Shown one piece after another: positions 1 to 9,700 of a stretch of DNA of 64,000 nt. Numbering within the stretch: the stretch's first letter is position 1; every line of letters starts with the position of its first letter. Source of the stretch: Caulobacterales bacterium (lineage in GTDB: Bacteria; Pseudomonadota; Alphaproteobacteria; Caulobacterales; Caulobacteraceae); contig JAFLCS010000004.1 of NCBI GenBank assembly GCA_017302105.1, forward strand, positions 62,001 to 126,000, in the 5' to 3' direction. A program made the position numbers and the translations under genes. Below the pieces are notes generated by a model. It ran no database searches, had not been told where the DNA came from, and saw nothing but the letters and a program-made list of their open reading frames with translations.

Positions 1-662
1 ACGCGCTGGCGCCGGACCATCTGACCGCCCCAGGCATGGACCAGCCCGGCCACACCGAATGAGACGCTGTCGGGAATGGTGCCCTCAACCTCGAGCGCGC
101 GTCCCGGCTCGACCAGTTCATCGCCGGTACTCAGGACGGTGACCCGCGGCCGCAGATAGACGCACACCCGGTCACGATCCGCCGCCGCCGCGACGACCAT
201 CTCCCTGGGGCCGAGACGTCGCCCGGCTTGCAGAAGCTCGGCCCCTGCCTGGAAGTCCGATCCGGCAGAGCGGATATGGCGCCCGCCGGACGGTCGCTCT
301 TCGAACACGGCCAGGCCATCCTCCGTTCGGACAATCTCCTGGATGACGACACGATCCGCGCCGTCGGGCACGGGGGCTCCGGTGAAAATACGGGCGCAGG
401 TGCCGCGTTCGAGTGCGGCCGGGGACGCAGCACCAGCGAAGATCGTCGCCGCGATGGGCATTCGGGCCGGAACATCGGCCAGATCCACCTCACGAACCGC
501 ATAGCCGTCCATGGCCGACAGGGCCACACGCGGGGCCTGTCCGCGGGCCGTTATCGCCTCGGCCAGAATCCGCTCTCCGGCCTGGTCGATCCCGATGACC
601 TCCCGTCCGAGAGGACGAGCCTGCGCCGCCGTCCGCAGCAGCGCCTCTTCCAACGTGATCAC
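1..662 (-). CDS. moeA: Molybdopterin molybdenumtransferase MoeA (3' end outside window)
   Basis: MoeA inserts molybdate into adenylylated molybdopterin, the last step of Mo-cofactor synthesis. The minus-strand translation shows the family hallmarks SAMDGYAVR, RIFTGAPVPDGADRVVIQE and VLSTGDELVEPG, in the usual order. I place the start at the GTG at 662, because the reading VITLEEALL matches typical MoeA N-termini and a GGAG lies 8 bases upstream. The C-terminal part is cut by the window edge. It lies close to moaC-B-E-D, which fits a Mo-cofactor cluster, although the lipoprotein gene on the other strand sits between them. Confidence 0.9.
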   Translation of the reverse strand, partial: MITLEEALLRTAAQARPLGREVIGIDQAGERILAEAITARGQAPRVALSAMDGYAVREVDLADVPARMPIAATIFAGAASPAALERGTCARIFTGAPVPDGADRVVIQEIVRTEDGLAVFEERPSGGRHIRSAGSDFQAGAELLQAGRRLGPREMVVAAAADRDRVCVYLRPRVTVLSTGDELVEPGRALEVEGTIPDSVSFGVAGLVHAWGGQMVRRQR

Positions 663-877
663 CCAGGTATCTCCAACGTCCCGCTTCGCTGCAAGATAGC
701 GATGACCCGGTGCGTGCCGCTTGCCGTGGATCAAGGACACGGCCCAAGTTCATCATGGCGGCATCAACCATTGCAGGCGAAGGAAGATCATCGGTCGGCT
801 TCACCATTGTCCCGAGGGTGGGCTGATCGACCGCTGGGCACGGATCCTGCCTTTGCTCCAGCCGGGATGAGGCGGCG

Positions 878-1462
878 ATGAAGTCAACCCCACGATCTTG
901 TCGCCGCCTCATTCCATTAGTCGTGTCGCTCGCTGCGGGACTGGTCGTCGCCTGTTCGCCGGCATCTTCCGCAACACCGGATGTCCCCATCGACCCGGAT
1001 GTCCACGCCCCCCAGGCCGCAGCGCAAGTGCCTGTTGAGACGCTCACCCTGACCGGGGCCGACGCCAGCCGAGTGGTTCTCACACGCGACGACCTCGCAG
1101 CCCTGCCGCGCGAGCGCGTCACCTTCAGTCGCCATGAAGACACCAGCGTCTATGAAGGACCGCTCCTGCTCGATGTGCTGGCCAGGGTAGGCGTGCCGGG
1201 CAGCCCCTTGCCAAAGGATCAACAGGCGACCGCTCTGCTGATTACGGTCGCCGACGGCTATCAGGTCGTCCTGGGCCTGGCTGAGACGGACCCGGCCACG
1301 CGCGCAGACCGTATCATCGTGGCCGACACCGATGACGGCGAGCCGCTAGGACCGGATGTCGGCCCCTTCATGATCGTCGCCGAGGGAGACGCGCGCGCGG
1401 CTCGATCCGCGCGCATGGTGGTTGCCATCCAGGTGATCCCGCTGGGCGGGGCCACGAACTAG
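878..1462 (+). CDS. Lipoprotein with molybdopterin-oxidoreductase-type domain
   Basis: A 194-residue protein. An N-terminal hydrophobic signal ends in a lipobox-like LVVAC (about residues 22-26), so it is probably a lipoprotein. The rest resembles the small oxidoreductase molybdopterin-binding (sulfite-oxidase-like) fold: [21 protein letters not shown], then [16 protein letters not shown], then [13 protein letters not shown], and a [20 protein letters not shown] ending. It is small and I see no clear catalytic cysteine, so it may bind a cofactor or act as an accessory subunit. It converges on moaC with a 4-base overlap. Placement among Mo-cofactor genes supports the domain call. Confidence 0.7.
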   Translation: MKSTPRSCRRLIPLVVSLAAGLVVACSPASSATPDVPIDPDVHAPQAAAQVPVETLTLTGADASRVVLTRDDLAALPRERVTFSRHEDTSVYEGPLLLDVLARVGVPGSPLPKDQQATALLITVADGYQVVLGLAETDPATRADRIIVADTDDGEPLGPDVGPFMIVAEGDARAARSARMVVAIQVIPLGGATN

Positions 1463-1935
1463 GCCTCAGCGGCCCAGTCTCCGGACTTGCCGCCGGTCTT
1501 GGACAACAGTCGGATACTGCGAATGACCATGCCCTTGTCCGCCGCCTTGAGCATATCATAGAGCGTCAGACAGGCGACCGACACGGCCGTCAGCGCCTCC
1601 ATTTCCACACCGGTGATACCCGTCAGTCTCGCCTCGGCGCGGACATGAAAGCCGGATGGGTCGGACAACGGCGTGACCCGGACGGTCACGCTTTCCAGGC
1701 CCAGGGGGTGACACAGCGGAATCAGATCCGAGGTTCGTTTGGCCGCCATGACGCCTGCGATCTCGGCCGTCGCCATGACGGTCCCCTTGGGGGCCTCGCC
1801 GGCCAGGACCAGGGCCACGGTTTCAGGCGCACAATCCACCTGGCCCTCGGCCACGGCGGTGCGCCGGGTGGCGGCCTTGGCGCCGACATCCACCATACGG
1901 ACGCGGCCTTCCGTATCGAGGTGCGTCAGGCTCAT
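1459..1935 (-). CDS. moaC: Cyclic pyranopterin monophosphate synthase MoaC
   Basis: MoaC works after MoaA to make cyclic pyranopterin monophosphate from GTP. Visible family motifs are [18 protein letters not shown] near the N-terminus, [19 protein letters not shown] in the middle, and [20 protein letters not shown] towards the end; length is 158 residues, as expected. The start at 1935 is chosen because it forms an ATGA overlap with the moaB stop, whereas a longer reading to 2037 would overlap moaB heavily. It is the last gene of the moaD-E-B-C run. Confidence 0.95.
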   Translation of the reverse strand: MSLTHLDTEGRVRMVDVGAKAATRRTAVAEGQVDCAPETVALVLAGEAPKGTVMATAEIAGVMAAKRTSDLIPLCHPLGLESVTVRVTPLSDPSGFHVRAEARLTGITGVEMEALTAVSVACLTLYDMLKAADKGMVIRSIRLLSKTGGKSGDWAAEA

Positions 1936-2468
1936 GGGCATATCCCTCTGTAACGCGGGATCTGGCCGACCAGCGAACACGGCCGGAACCGGCTGTCGAG
2001 TTCTTCGGCCAGCACGAGATCCCAGGCGTCCCGGCAAGCGCCGGTCGACCCTGGCACGCAGAACACGAAGGTATCTTCCGCCTGCCCCGCGAAGGCGCGA
2101 GACTGCAGGGTGGCGACGCCGACGGTTTTCAGGCTCGCCATGTGAAAAACCACGGCAAATCCGTCCAATTCTCGCCGGAACAGAGGCTTGAGGGCCTCCG
2201 GCGTGACGTCGCGCGGCGAGAAGCCCGTGCCACCGGTCGTGATGACGACGTCGACCTGAACGTCCTCGACCCAGCGCCCCACCTGCGCTCGAATCGCATC
2301 GACCTCGTCCTTGACGATCGCCTTGGCCGCCAGGACGTGGCCGGCGGCCTGCAGCCGCTGCGCCAACAGGGCACCAGAGGTGTCCGTGATCTCGTCGCGC
2401 GTGTCCGAAACGGTCAGGACCGCAATGTTGAGAGGGTAGAAGGGAAGGTCAGGTTCAATGCCGGCCAT
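1932..2468 (-). CDS. moaB: Molybdenum cofactor biosynthesis protein MoaB
   Basis: MoaB/MogA-fold protein that adenylylates molybdopterin before MoeA acts. The 178-residue product has [19 protein letters not shown] near the N-terminus, the nucleotide-binding stretch [20 protein letters not shown] in the middle, and [15 protein letters not shown] near the end. The start codon overlaps the moaE stop (TGATG) and its stop overlaps moaC, so the genes are translationally coupled. Confidence 0.93.
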   Translation of the reverse strand: MAGIEPDLPFYPLNIAVLTVSDTRDEITDTSGALLAQRLQAAGHVLAAKAIVKDEVDAIRAQVGRWVEDVQVDVVITTGGTGFSPRDVTPEALKPLFRRELDGFAVVFHMASLKTVGVATLQSRAFAGQAEDTFVFCVPGSTGACRDAWDLVLAEELDSRFRPCSLVGQIPRYRGICP

Positions 2469-2929
2469 CAGTCGCTCCAGCGCGCCCGATCGGCGCGATC
2501 CTGCTCAGTAGGCTCAATCCAGCACCCGCCGGACGGGCCGCTCTCGTGCTTCCAGAACATGGCCTCCGTCTTCAGCCTGTCCATCAGATAATCGGCGGCC
2601 AGAAAGGCCTGGCGGCGATGCGCCGAGGCCGCCGCCACGAAGACAATGGCCTCCCCTGGCGCAATCGAGCCGGCCCGGTGTACGACCCTGACGTCGCTGA
2701 CATCAAAGCGGGCGGCTGTCGCCAGAGCGAGTTCGATCAAGGATCGAGGTGTCATTTCCGGATGCCAGTCCAGCCGAAGGCAACTGACGGCCTGTCCGTT
2801 TGAGGCCTTTGCGCGCGCCAGTCCGGTGAAGGAGACCACCGCCCCATCGCCGTCCAGCCCGGCCACGAACCGGGCCAGTTCCTGACCGGCGTCGAGATGA
2901 CCGAGTTCGAGGTTCGCGCTCGCCGCCAC
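2468..2929 (-). CDS. moaE: Molybdopterin synthase catalytic subunit MoaE
   Basis: The large subunit of molybdopterin synthase, which receives sulfur from MoaD thiocarboxylate. The 153-residue sequence contains GAVVSFTGLAR, the substrate-pocket stretch VVHRAGSIAPGEAIVFVAAAS, HRRQAFLAADYLMDRLKTEA and the hallmark MFWKHE. It begins with a GTG codon only three bases after the moaD stop, so the two synthase subunits are made together. Confidence 0.95.
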   Translation of the reverse strand: MAASANLELGHLDAGQELARFVAGLDGDGAVVSFTGLARAKASNGQAVSCLRLDWHPEMTPRSLIELALATAARFDVSDVRVVHRAGSIAPGEAIVFVAAASAHRRQAFLAADYLMDRLKTEAMFWKHESGPSGGCWIEPTEQDRADRARWSD

Positions 2930-2932
2930 AGG

Positions 2933-3184
2933 TCAGCCCCCCGATACGATCGAGAAGAAGACAACGGACTGGCCGGACGCCACCTGGGCATCGTCCGGCA
3001 CGACCCGGGAATCGACCGCGACCCGGATCTGGGGCTTGAGCAGGATCGCCGCCGCCTCATCCTGGCGCGCCAGCTCGGCCCTGATCTCGCCAACCGTGAT
3101 GTCGTCAGCCGCAAAGACCATGGCCCTCTCCCGCCCAAGCCGATCCGAGATCTCGCCATAGAAGGATACGTCAATCCGGATCAT
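2933..3184 (-). CDS. moaD: Molybdopterin synthase sulfur carrier subunit MoaD
   Basis: An 83-residue ubiquitin-like sulfur carrier. It has the expected N-terminal beta strand, a middle RVAVDSRVVPDDAQVASG and a C-terminal double glycine (SIVSGG), the residue pair that is thiocarboxylated. Its ATG overlaps the stop of the upstream PLP decarboxylase gene (ATGA), so it is probably co-transcribed with that gene. Confidence 0.95.
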   Translation of the reverse strand: MIRIDVSFYGEISDRLGRERAMVFAADDITVGEIRAELARQDEAAAILLKPQIRVAVDSRVVPDDAQVASGQSVVFFSIVSGG

Positions 3185-4974
3185 AGCTCGCAGGTCTCCG
3201 TAGGCATGGTCGTGGACGCCTTCAGCGCCTGGGCCAGTTCGGCGACAAACTGGGTCGTCATCTCTGCACGCACCGTCGGCTCACACCAGTAGGGACTCAT
3301 CACCACCAGTCGAATGACGACCAGATCCTCGCTGTCATCCTGGCCCCCATAGGTCGCCAGATGGGCTGCCTTCACCGCCGCTCCGTCCTTGCCGAGGGTC
3401 GTGCGCGACACCGCAAAGGCGGGTGAATGCTGGAAGAACTCAAAGGCTTCGCTGGTTCTCGCATTCGTGACGCTGAGGGGCTCACCTGTCTGCGCGAGGG
3501 TAAAACAGGCAATGTTGGCGTCTCCGGGCAGGAACCGGGCCTGGGGAATCGCTTCCCGCACATCGGCCTCCAGCGACCGGCGCGCCTGGATGGTGCCGGC
3601 CAGGATGTCGCCTAGCCCCTCGGGTCCGAACCCCAGAGTTTCCGCCGTCAGCCAGGTCGCGGCCGCGCCGCTGGCCGAGCGCGACCCTTCCAGCGTCGAC
3701 GCCCATTTGCCAGCGGCCAGATCCTGGCGAGTGAGATAGGGCGCATCAAACGCCGAGACGGCATAGGTCTGGGCACCAGACGTCAGAAAGGCACCGCATG
3801 AATAGGGAATGTATCCCAGCTTGTGCGGGTCGATGGTGATCGAATCCGCACGCCCCATGGCGGCAAGCGCCGCCCGCGTGTCCGAGGTCAGCACGCCTTC
3901 AGCGTCACCGCCCAGCATGGCCCGGAAGAAACCGCCATAGGCCCCGTCGACGTGCCGCCAGATATGCCAGCCTTTCTGTTGCTGCCAGGCGTCCAGCCTG
4001 TCGAACAGGTGGTCCAGAGGGTCGATCGCCGACATCTCCGTGGTCCCCGCCACGGCCACCGTCATCAGGACGGGTCGGCCCTGCTCCCGAGCCGCAAGGA
4101 TCTTCTTCTCGAAATCCTCCAGGTCCATTCGTCCGCGCGCATCCAGCCGGACGCTCCACAACGCCTCGCGACCGAGCCCCAACAGGTTGACGGCCTTGTC
4201 CCAGGAAAAGTGCCGATTGCCCGGGGCCAGCACGACCGGTCCCAGATAGTCCTGTCCCGCGGCCTTGCTGATGCGCCGGTAGATGTCCGGAGGATTGCCG
4301 GCCATGGCGCTGCAAGGCTTGAGCGCCGCCTCGGTCAGGCCATGCTCCGCCCACAACGCCCGGAAGCGATCCCAGCCCATGTGGGCGGCCGCGAACGGAT
4401 CCAGGCGCTCGCCGGACGTCTCGCTGAGGTGCAGCGCCAGGGCCAGACAATGGTCCAGACGATAACGGGCACGCCACATCGCCTCGAAATTCGCCACGGT
4501 CCCGCCCGAGGTAAAATGGCCCTGCGCCTGGTCGGCGTCATAGCCGAGCATGGTCGCCAGATGGGCGATCGCCTCCGTCTCGATGACGCTGCCGACGCGG
4601 CTGGCCTCGCGCGAGGTATTGTTCGGATTGTGCAGCAGGGCCGCGAACCAGCCCAGGATCGCCGGCAGCGACAGGTCCGATTTCATGTGTGCGATATAGC
4701 GCGGCGTGAAGGTCGGTGTTTCCTCGGTCAGCGCATCGCGCAGGGCGCTCAACCGCGCTGACAGTCGGCGACGGCCCATGGAGCGCCGACCTGCCGCAGG
4801 CAGGTCCAGATCCTGCGAAAACCTGTGACTGCGCCAATCAACCCAATGGTCCAGCATCGCCAGCATCTCGTCGCGCAGCCATGGCGCGTTCTGCGAAGCG
4901 GCCCCCGGGAAATGCTGCTGCGCAAAGTCCGAAGGCCGGGCTTCAATCGAGTTTTCCGGGGATGAAGACGACAT
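3181..4974 (-). CDS. Pyridoxal-5'-phosphate-dependent decarboxylase (group II type)
   Basis: A 597-residue PLP enzyme of the glutamate/tyrosine/aromatic amino-acid decarboxylase family. The family signatures are visible: GHFTSGGTVANFEA binds phosphate, HVDGAYGGFF carries the PLP aspartate, and SITIDPHKLGYIPYSCGA carries the Schiff-base lysine. The substrate cannot be read from sequence. I prefer the ATG at 4974; a longer reading starts with TTG at 5022 and has a poor ribosome site. The gene is coupled to moaD by an ATGA overlap, which is odd for a decarboxylase, and is transcribed divergently from hemN. Confidence 0.85.
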   Translation of the reverse strand: MSSSSPENSIEARPSDFAQQHFPGAASQNAPWLRDEMLAMLDHWVDWRSHRFSQDLDLPAAGRRSMGRRRLSARLSALRDALTEETPTFTPRYIAHMKSDLSLPAILGWFAALLHNPNNTSREASRVGSVIETEAIAHLATMLGYDADQAQGHFTSGGTVANFEAMWRARYRLDHCLALALHLSETSGERLDPFAAAHMGWDRFRALWAEHGLTEAALKPCSAMAGNPPDIYRRISKAAGQDYLGPVVLAPGNRHFSWDKAVNLLGLGREALWSVRLDARGRMDLEDFEKKILAAREQGRPVLMTVAVAGTTEMSAIDPLDHLFDRLDAWQQQKGWHIWRHVDGAYGGFFRAMLGGDAEGVLTSDTRAALAAMGRADSITIDPHKLGYIPYSCGAFLTSGAQTYAVSAFDAPYLTRQDLAAGKWASTLEGSRSASGAAATWLTAETLGFGPEGLGDILAGTIQARRSLEADVREAIPQARFLPGDANIACFTLAQTGEPLSVTNARTSEAFEFFQHSPAFAVSRTTLGKDGAAVKAAHLATYGGQDDSEDLVVIRLVVMSPYWCEPTVRAEMTTQFVAELAQALKASTTMPTETCEL

Positions 4975-5078
4975 GGCCCGCCCATAGCCGTCACGGCCCA
5001 GGATGCCCTTGTCATCCGTCAATTCCGGGCTTCATGCGCGTCAATGCACGGCGACGGCGGATAGACGACAGGGGCGCC

Positions 5079-6482
5079 ATGACGCCCCTGCCGCCAACGC
5101 CGGCTATGCGGCCACCGCACGCTCGCCGCCTGCCCGACGCCTGGGCCGAGGCGGCTGGACGCCGGCTGCCACGTTACACCAGCTATCCGACGGCCCGGTC
5201 GTTCGGCCCCGTAGATGCGCACGACCCGGACGAGATTGATCGGGCGGTGCGCCTCAACCGACCTGGCCAACGGCTGTCCGCCTATGTCCATGTCCCCTTC
5301 TGTCGACGTCTGTGCTGGTACTGCGGCTGCCACACATCGGTCGTGCATGACTATCGCAGGGTCGCCGAGTTCCATCGGGTACTGCTGGACGAAGTCGATC
5401 TTTGGGCCAACCGCATCGGAGAACATGGCGGCCTGGCCCATCTCCACTTCGGAGGCGGCAGTCCCAATGCCCTGAGCCCGGAGGATTTCGCCCAGTTGGT
5501 CGCGCGGATCGGAAGCCGACTGGATCTGCGGCCGGGGGCCGAGGTGGCGGTCGAACTCGACCCCGCGCTGCTCTCCTCGGAGTTCGCACAGGCCGCCGGG
5601 GCCGCCGGCGTCACGCGCGCCAGCCTGGGCGTCCAGACCTTCGATCCCGACGTCCAGGCTCGGATCAACCGCATCCAGGACTATGATCGTGTCGCCGCTG
5701 CCGTCAGCGATCTGCGCCAGGCCGGGGTCGACGCCATCAATCTGGACCTGATGTACGGCCTGCCGGGCCAGACGCCGGCGAACGTCGCCGCTACAGCCGA
5801 GCAGGCCCTCAGCCTGCGCCCCGACCGCCTGGCTGTGTTCGGCTATGCCCATGTCCCATGGATGAAAAAGCACCAGGACATGATCCACCAGGAGGAGCTG
5901 GCCGGCGTGTCCGGGCGGTGGGATCAGGCGGTGGCCATCGACAGCGTTCTGACGGCCGCCGGCTACGTCCGCATTGGCCTGGACCACTATGCACGTGCCG
6001 ATGATGCCTTGACGCAGGCCGCGATCAGCGGACGGCTGCGGCGCAATTTTCAGGGCTATACCGACGACGCAGCGGACACCCTCATTCCGATCGGGCCATC
6101 GTCAATCGGAACCCTTGAGGATCGCTTCATTCAGAACGCTCCGGCCCAGAACCAATGGCGAGACGCCATTGCTGCAGGCCGGTTGCCGGTCTCGCGCCGG
6201 CTCAACTTGTCAGCCGACGATCATCTGCGCGCCGCCGTCATCGAACGGCTCATGTGCGATCTTCGGGTAGATGTGGAAGCCCAGTGCCGGGCGCATGGCT
6301 TCGCTCCGAACAGCCTCGATGCGGCCCTGGCGCTCGCCACGCCGCTGACGGCGCTCGGACTGTGCCGGATCGAGGGGCGCAGCATCGGCATTCCAGAGCC
6401 GGCCCGCCACCTCATGCGCGTCGTGGCCGCCTGTTTCGACAGCGACCTGCCAGATCCCGCGCGCGCCTCCGCCGCCGTCTAG
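5079..6482 (+). CDS. hemN: Oxygen-independent coproporphyrinogen III oxidase
   Basis: A 467-residue radical-SAM enzyme that decarboxylates coproporphyrinogen III to protoporphyrinogen IX without oxygen. The CX3CX2C iron-sulfur motif is visible in HVPFCRRLCWYCGCHT, followed by LHFGGGSPNALSPEDF, the HemN-typical INLDLMYGLPGQT and a C-terminal HemN domain. The ATG at 5079, preceded by AGGGG, gives MTPLPPTPAM and a normal HemN N-terminus; the frame stays open further upstream but runs antisense to the decarboxylase gene. I saw no clear FNR box in the short divergent gap. Confidence 0.93.
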   Translation: MTPLPPTPAMRPPHARRLPDAWAEAAGRRLPRYTSYPTARSFGPVDAHDPDEIDRAVRLNRPGQRLSAYVHVPFCRRLCWYCGCHTSVVHDYRRVAEFHRVLLDEVDLWANRIGEHGGLAHLHFGGGSPNALSPEDFAQLVARIGSRLDLRPGAEVAVELDPALLSSEFAQAAGAAGVTRASLGVQTFDPDVQARINRIQDYDRVAAAVSDLRQAGVDAINLDLMYGLPGQTPANVAATAEQALSLRPDRLAVFGYAHVPWMKKHQDMIHQEELAGVSGRWDQAVAIDSVLTAAGYVRIGLDHYARADDALTQAAISGRLRRNFQGYTDDAADTLIPIGPSSIGTLEDRFIQNAPAQNQWRDAIAAGRLPVSRRLNLSADDHLRAAVIERLMCDLRVDVEAQCRAHGFAPNSLDAALALATPLTALGLCRIEGRSIGIPEPARHLMRVVAACFDSDLPDPARASAAV

Positions 6483-6705
6483 GGCGGCGTCGCGCAATCG
6501 CCAGGTGGATGCCAGCTTCCCACTAGCCGGGGTTGCTGCGCAAAAGGTGCTGTCGGGATCAGCCTGCTCGAACGGGAGGGTGTTGGCGCAGGGCCGCATC
6601 AAACGGCCGAGCCGCTTTCGTCCCAAACGAGCGCCGGCTCGGCGGGCCCATCGACGCCGCCGCCGCCTCACGAAGAGTGGTGAAACCGGTCCACGATCCC
6701 CGCGG

Positions 6706-9700
6706 TCAGAACCGTCCGACGACGTTCAGGTACAGGCCTTCGTGATCGTAGTCGAAGTCGGTCAGATCATCGCTGAAATCGGTGAAATTGTATCCGACGC
6801 CGATCCGCAAATGGTCGCCGATGTCACGATCGACACCGATCAGTACGCCTTGACGCACACCACCGTCTTCGACCGAGAGATGGCGATATTCCGCCAGGGC
6901 GTGCCAGTCCGCGTCGATTTCCAACCGCACCTGGCCGGCCGCGAAGAAGGCTCCGGAATCGGCCCAGTCCCCTTCCATGCGCCCGAACCGAACCTCTCCT
7001 TGTCGTTGGGCAACATGGGCCGCGACCTCCCACCGTGGGTCCGGGTTCCACACACCCTCCAGAGACCAAACCTGGGTCTTCTGATCGTAAAGGGCAACGT
7101 CGTCGCCAACCTGACTGAGGGCCGAGATGTCGTAGAGATAGGTATGACGACCGAACAGCGCCCATTCGGTGCTGTTCCACGGACGGTAGGCAAAGCCGGC
7201 ATTGCTCTCGAAGAAGCGGGCACCGGCGGCGGGATTGAGTTGATCCTCGGTCTCGGATGCGTTGATCCGCACGGCGAGCCGGAGGCTCTCATTGATGCGG
7301 TGCAGCAGCCGGTTGGTCGTGATCCACTGGGTCCTGTCCTCCGCCCCCGAATCCACACGCCATTCAAACTTGGACAGCCATTGGGTCTCGGGCGAGGTGT
7401 GTCCCACGGAGACGCTCAGCGCCTCGCGCTCCAGGCTGTCGAACAGTCCCCCGCCGATGGCACGCTCCAGATCGGCCTGGGTGTAGGTCAGGCCCGCGTT
7501 CCAGCCCTGGGTCGGATAGAAATCCAGTCCGACGGTGTGGGCCAGGCCCCGTTCGGCGTTGGTCCGCAGATACTGACGCTCGTTGTACAGATTGGTCCGG
7601 TTCGACAGGCGCCAACGCTGACCGACCACCCAGCCGTCGTCCGCACGCGTGCTGAACAGCGGGTCATAGTCGGTTCGGTCAGTCGAGACCGTATAGCCGG
7701 CGTACAGCGTGTTATCGGGGTTCAGCCGATGCTCGAGCAGCAACCGTGCCGCATTGCCCCGATCCCCGGTCGTCGCCTCGGCGTTCAGGCTGGATTGTTC
7801 GCCATACAGCCAGGAGGCTCCCACCGTGACCGCGTCGTTCGAAGCGTAGCGCCCACCGTCGTCATCGAGCACCATCTGGCCCTGGCCGTACAGTTCCAGC
7901 GACGGCGTCACGCGCTGAGTGTAGCGCAAGGCCGTCAGCATCCCGGCGGCAGACCCTGTGAGCCGCGTCTCGTCGACACTCCGCACCTCGGCCCCGATCG
8001 AGGCGGTCTCCGAGAACCGCCATTCTCCGGTGATCTGAGCCTGAGTCAGGGCTTCCTGGCCACGCTCGGCATGGCTGTAGCGGGAGTAGAGGCTGACGGT
8101 CGGCCCGAGCTCCCCGACGATCTCGGCACCGTATTCCTCAACCGGCTCGCCCATGTCGTAGCGGGCGATGGAGAAGCCACCGTCGATGCTGCGCCACCAG
8201 GCTCCCAACGCCCATTCGTCCCGGGTGTAGCCCATCTCGCGCAGATTGAGCCTGCCTTCGACAGCCGTCGCCTCGCCCTCACGCGCGCCGATGGCGGCGT
8301 TCGTCTGGTTGAAGCTCAAGCCCCCGTCATTCGAGAAATACACCGGCACGCCGGTGTTCTCGGTGCGCGAATGCTCGAGGCTGAGATAGGCACCGCGTCC
8401 GGCGCGCAGCATCAGGTCGACCCCCACGAGTGAATAGTCGTCGCCGTCGCGACTTTCCTCCACATAGGTCCCGCCCAGCGCGACGTGTTCGCCCAACCAG
8501 CGACGCCCGCGCACACCGACGCCGACGGAATCCGGGTCAAAATCGTCAGGCACGTACTCGTAGTCGACCACCAGCACCTGCAGGAATCCATCCAGCGGCG
8601 TGTCCGTGGTCAGGCCCGTCACCCCCTCACGCGTCACCGGCGCAAGCGGTCGGGTCAGGAGAATGCGGCCCTGGAGCTCATCCAGCTCATAATCGGCGCC
8701 TGGCAGCAGATAGGTGCGCCGCTCGACGCGGCCCGTGGTGGGATCGCGCACCTCGATCGCCACCTCTTCGGACCCGGGCAGAATGTCGGTGTCGCGCAGG
8801 AAATACAGGCTGGCCCCGGTGCCCAGGAACTCGACATGACCGGGCGCTGTCTGGATCGATGCGGCGAAGGCGCGCAGCTCTCCGACTGGTTCCCCCAGCG
8901 CCGTGGCCTCGGGTGTGCGCAGGGCGGCCGCAGCGCCATAGAGGCTGCGGCTGAATTGAGCCAGCTCGGTGCCGATGAACCGGGTCTCATAGTTGCCGAA
9001 CAGGATCTGGTTCTGGTCCCAGTCGAGCCGGGCATAGAGCCGTCCCTGGGTGTCGACGTCGCGTCGGATCGTCGAGTCGTCGCCATAGACCGGATAGTAG
9101 AGGTCCGGGTCCAGTCGCCGGAATACGTCTTGCGGGTCCGCCTCCCAGAATCCGTCGAAGAGATCGTCCAGCTCGCGTTCCTGGGTGTCGGCCTGGGCCG
9201 TCAACAGATAGCGCCCGCGGAACTTCTCAAGCAGATAGAAGGCCAGGCGCCCTTCGACCAGAAAGTCATCGTCGAACCGTTCGTCCCAGGGCTGGGTCTC
9301 CAGCGAACCGGAGACGTTGTTCTGCGACAGGGTCAGGTCCGCGATGCCGACGATGAAGCTGTAACGACCGGTGACGTCGACGCTCAGGGTTTCGGTCGCC
9401 GGCTCCAATCCGCCGCCCACCATATCGACGACGAAGTCATGGGTTCCGATCGGTGCCAGATACTCGGCAGCCAGACGCCGTTCCAGGTCGATCGGGTGGT
9501 CGCGGCCGTTGATCCGGGCCGTCATCCCCTCGGGCAGGTTGCGGCCCTGAATGCGGATGCGTGAGCCATAGACCGGGATGTTGCGTAGCCTGAGCGCATT
9601 CTCGCCCATGGCTGCGTCCATGCGGTCGCGACGCATCGCCTCGTCGACGGAGAAGGCCTCGCCAAAGCGTCGCTCGATCTCGGTACGGGCCAGGCTTGAG

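Noticed and set aside
228-881. Long open frames on both strands at the left edge
   Set aside because: The minus-strand frame from 662 to 1 carries all MoeA motifs; the others are GC-rich shadows without family features.
3823-4761. 312-codon plus-strand frame opposite the decarboxylase gene
   Set aside because: Antisense to a gene with clear PLP motifs; low-complexity and Arg-rich.
6606-6645. Inverted repeat GCCGAGCC...GGCTCGGC between hemN and the barrel gene
   Set aside because: The loop is about 20 bases and there is no T-run, so I do not call it a terminator.
6505-9564. Long plus-strand frames (642 and 359 codons) opposite the barrel gene
   Set aside because: They are antisense shadows; the minus strand shows alternating beta-strand patterns and a barrel C-terminus.
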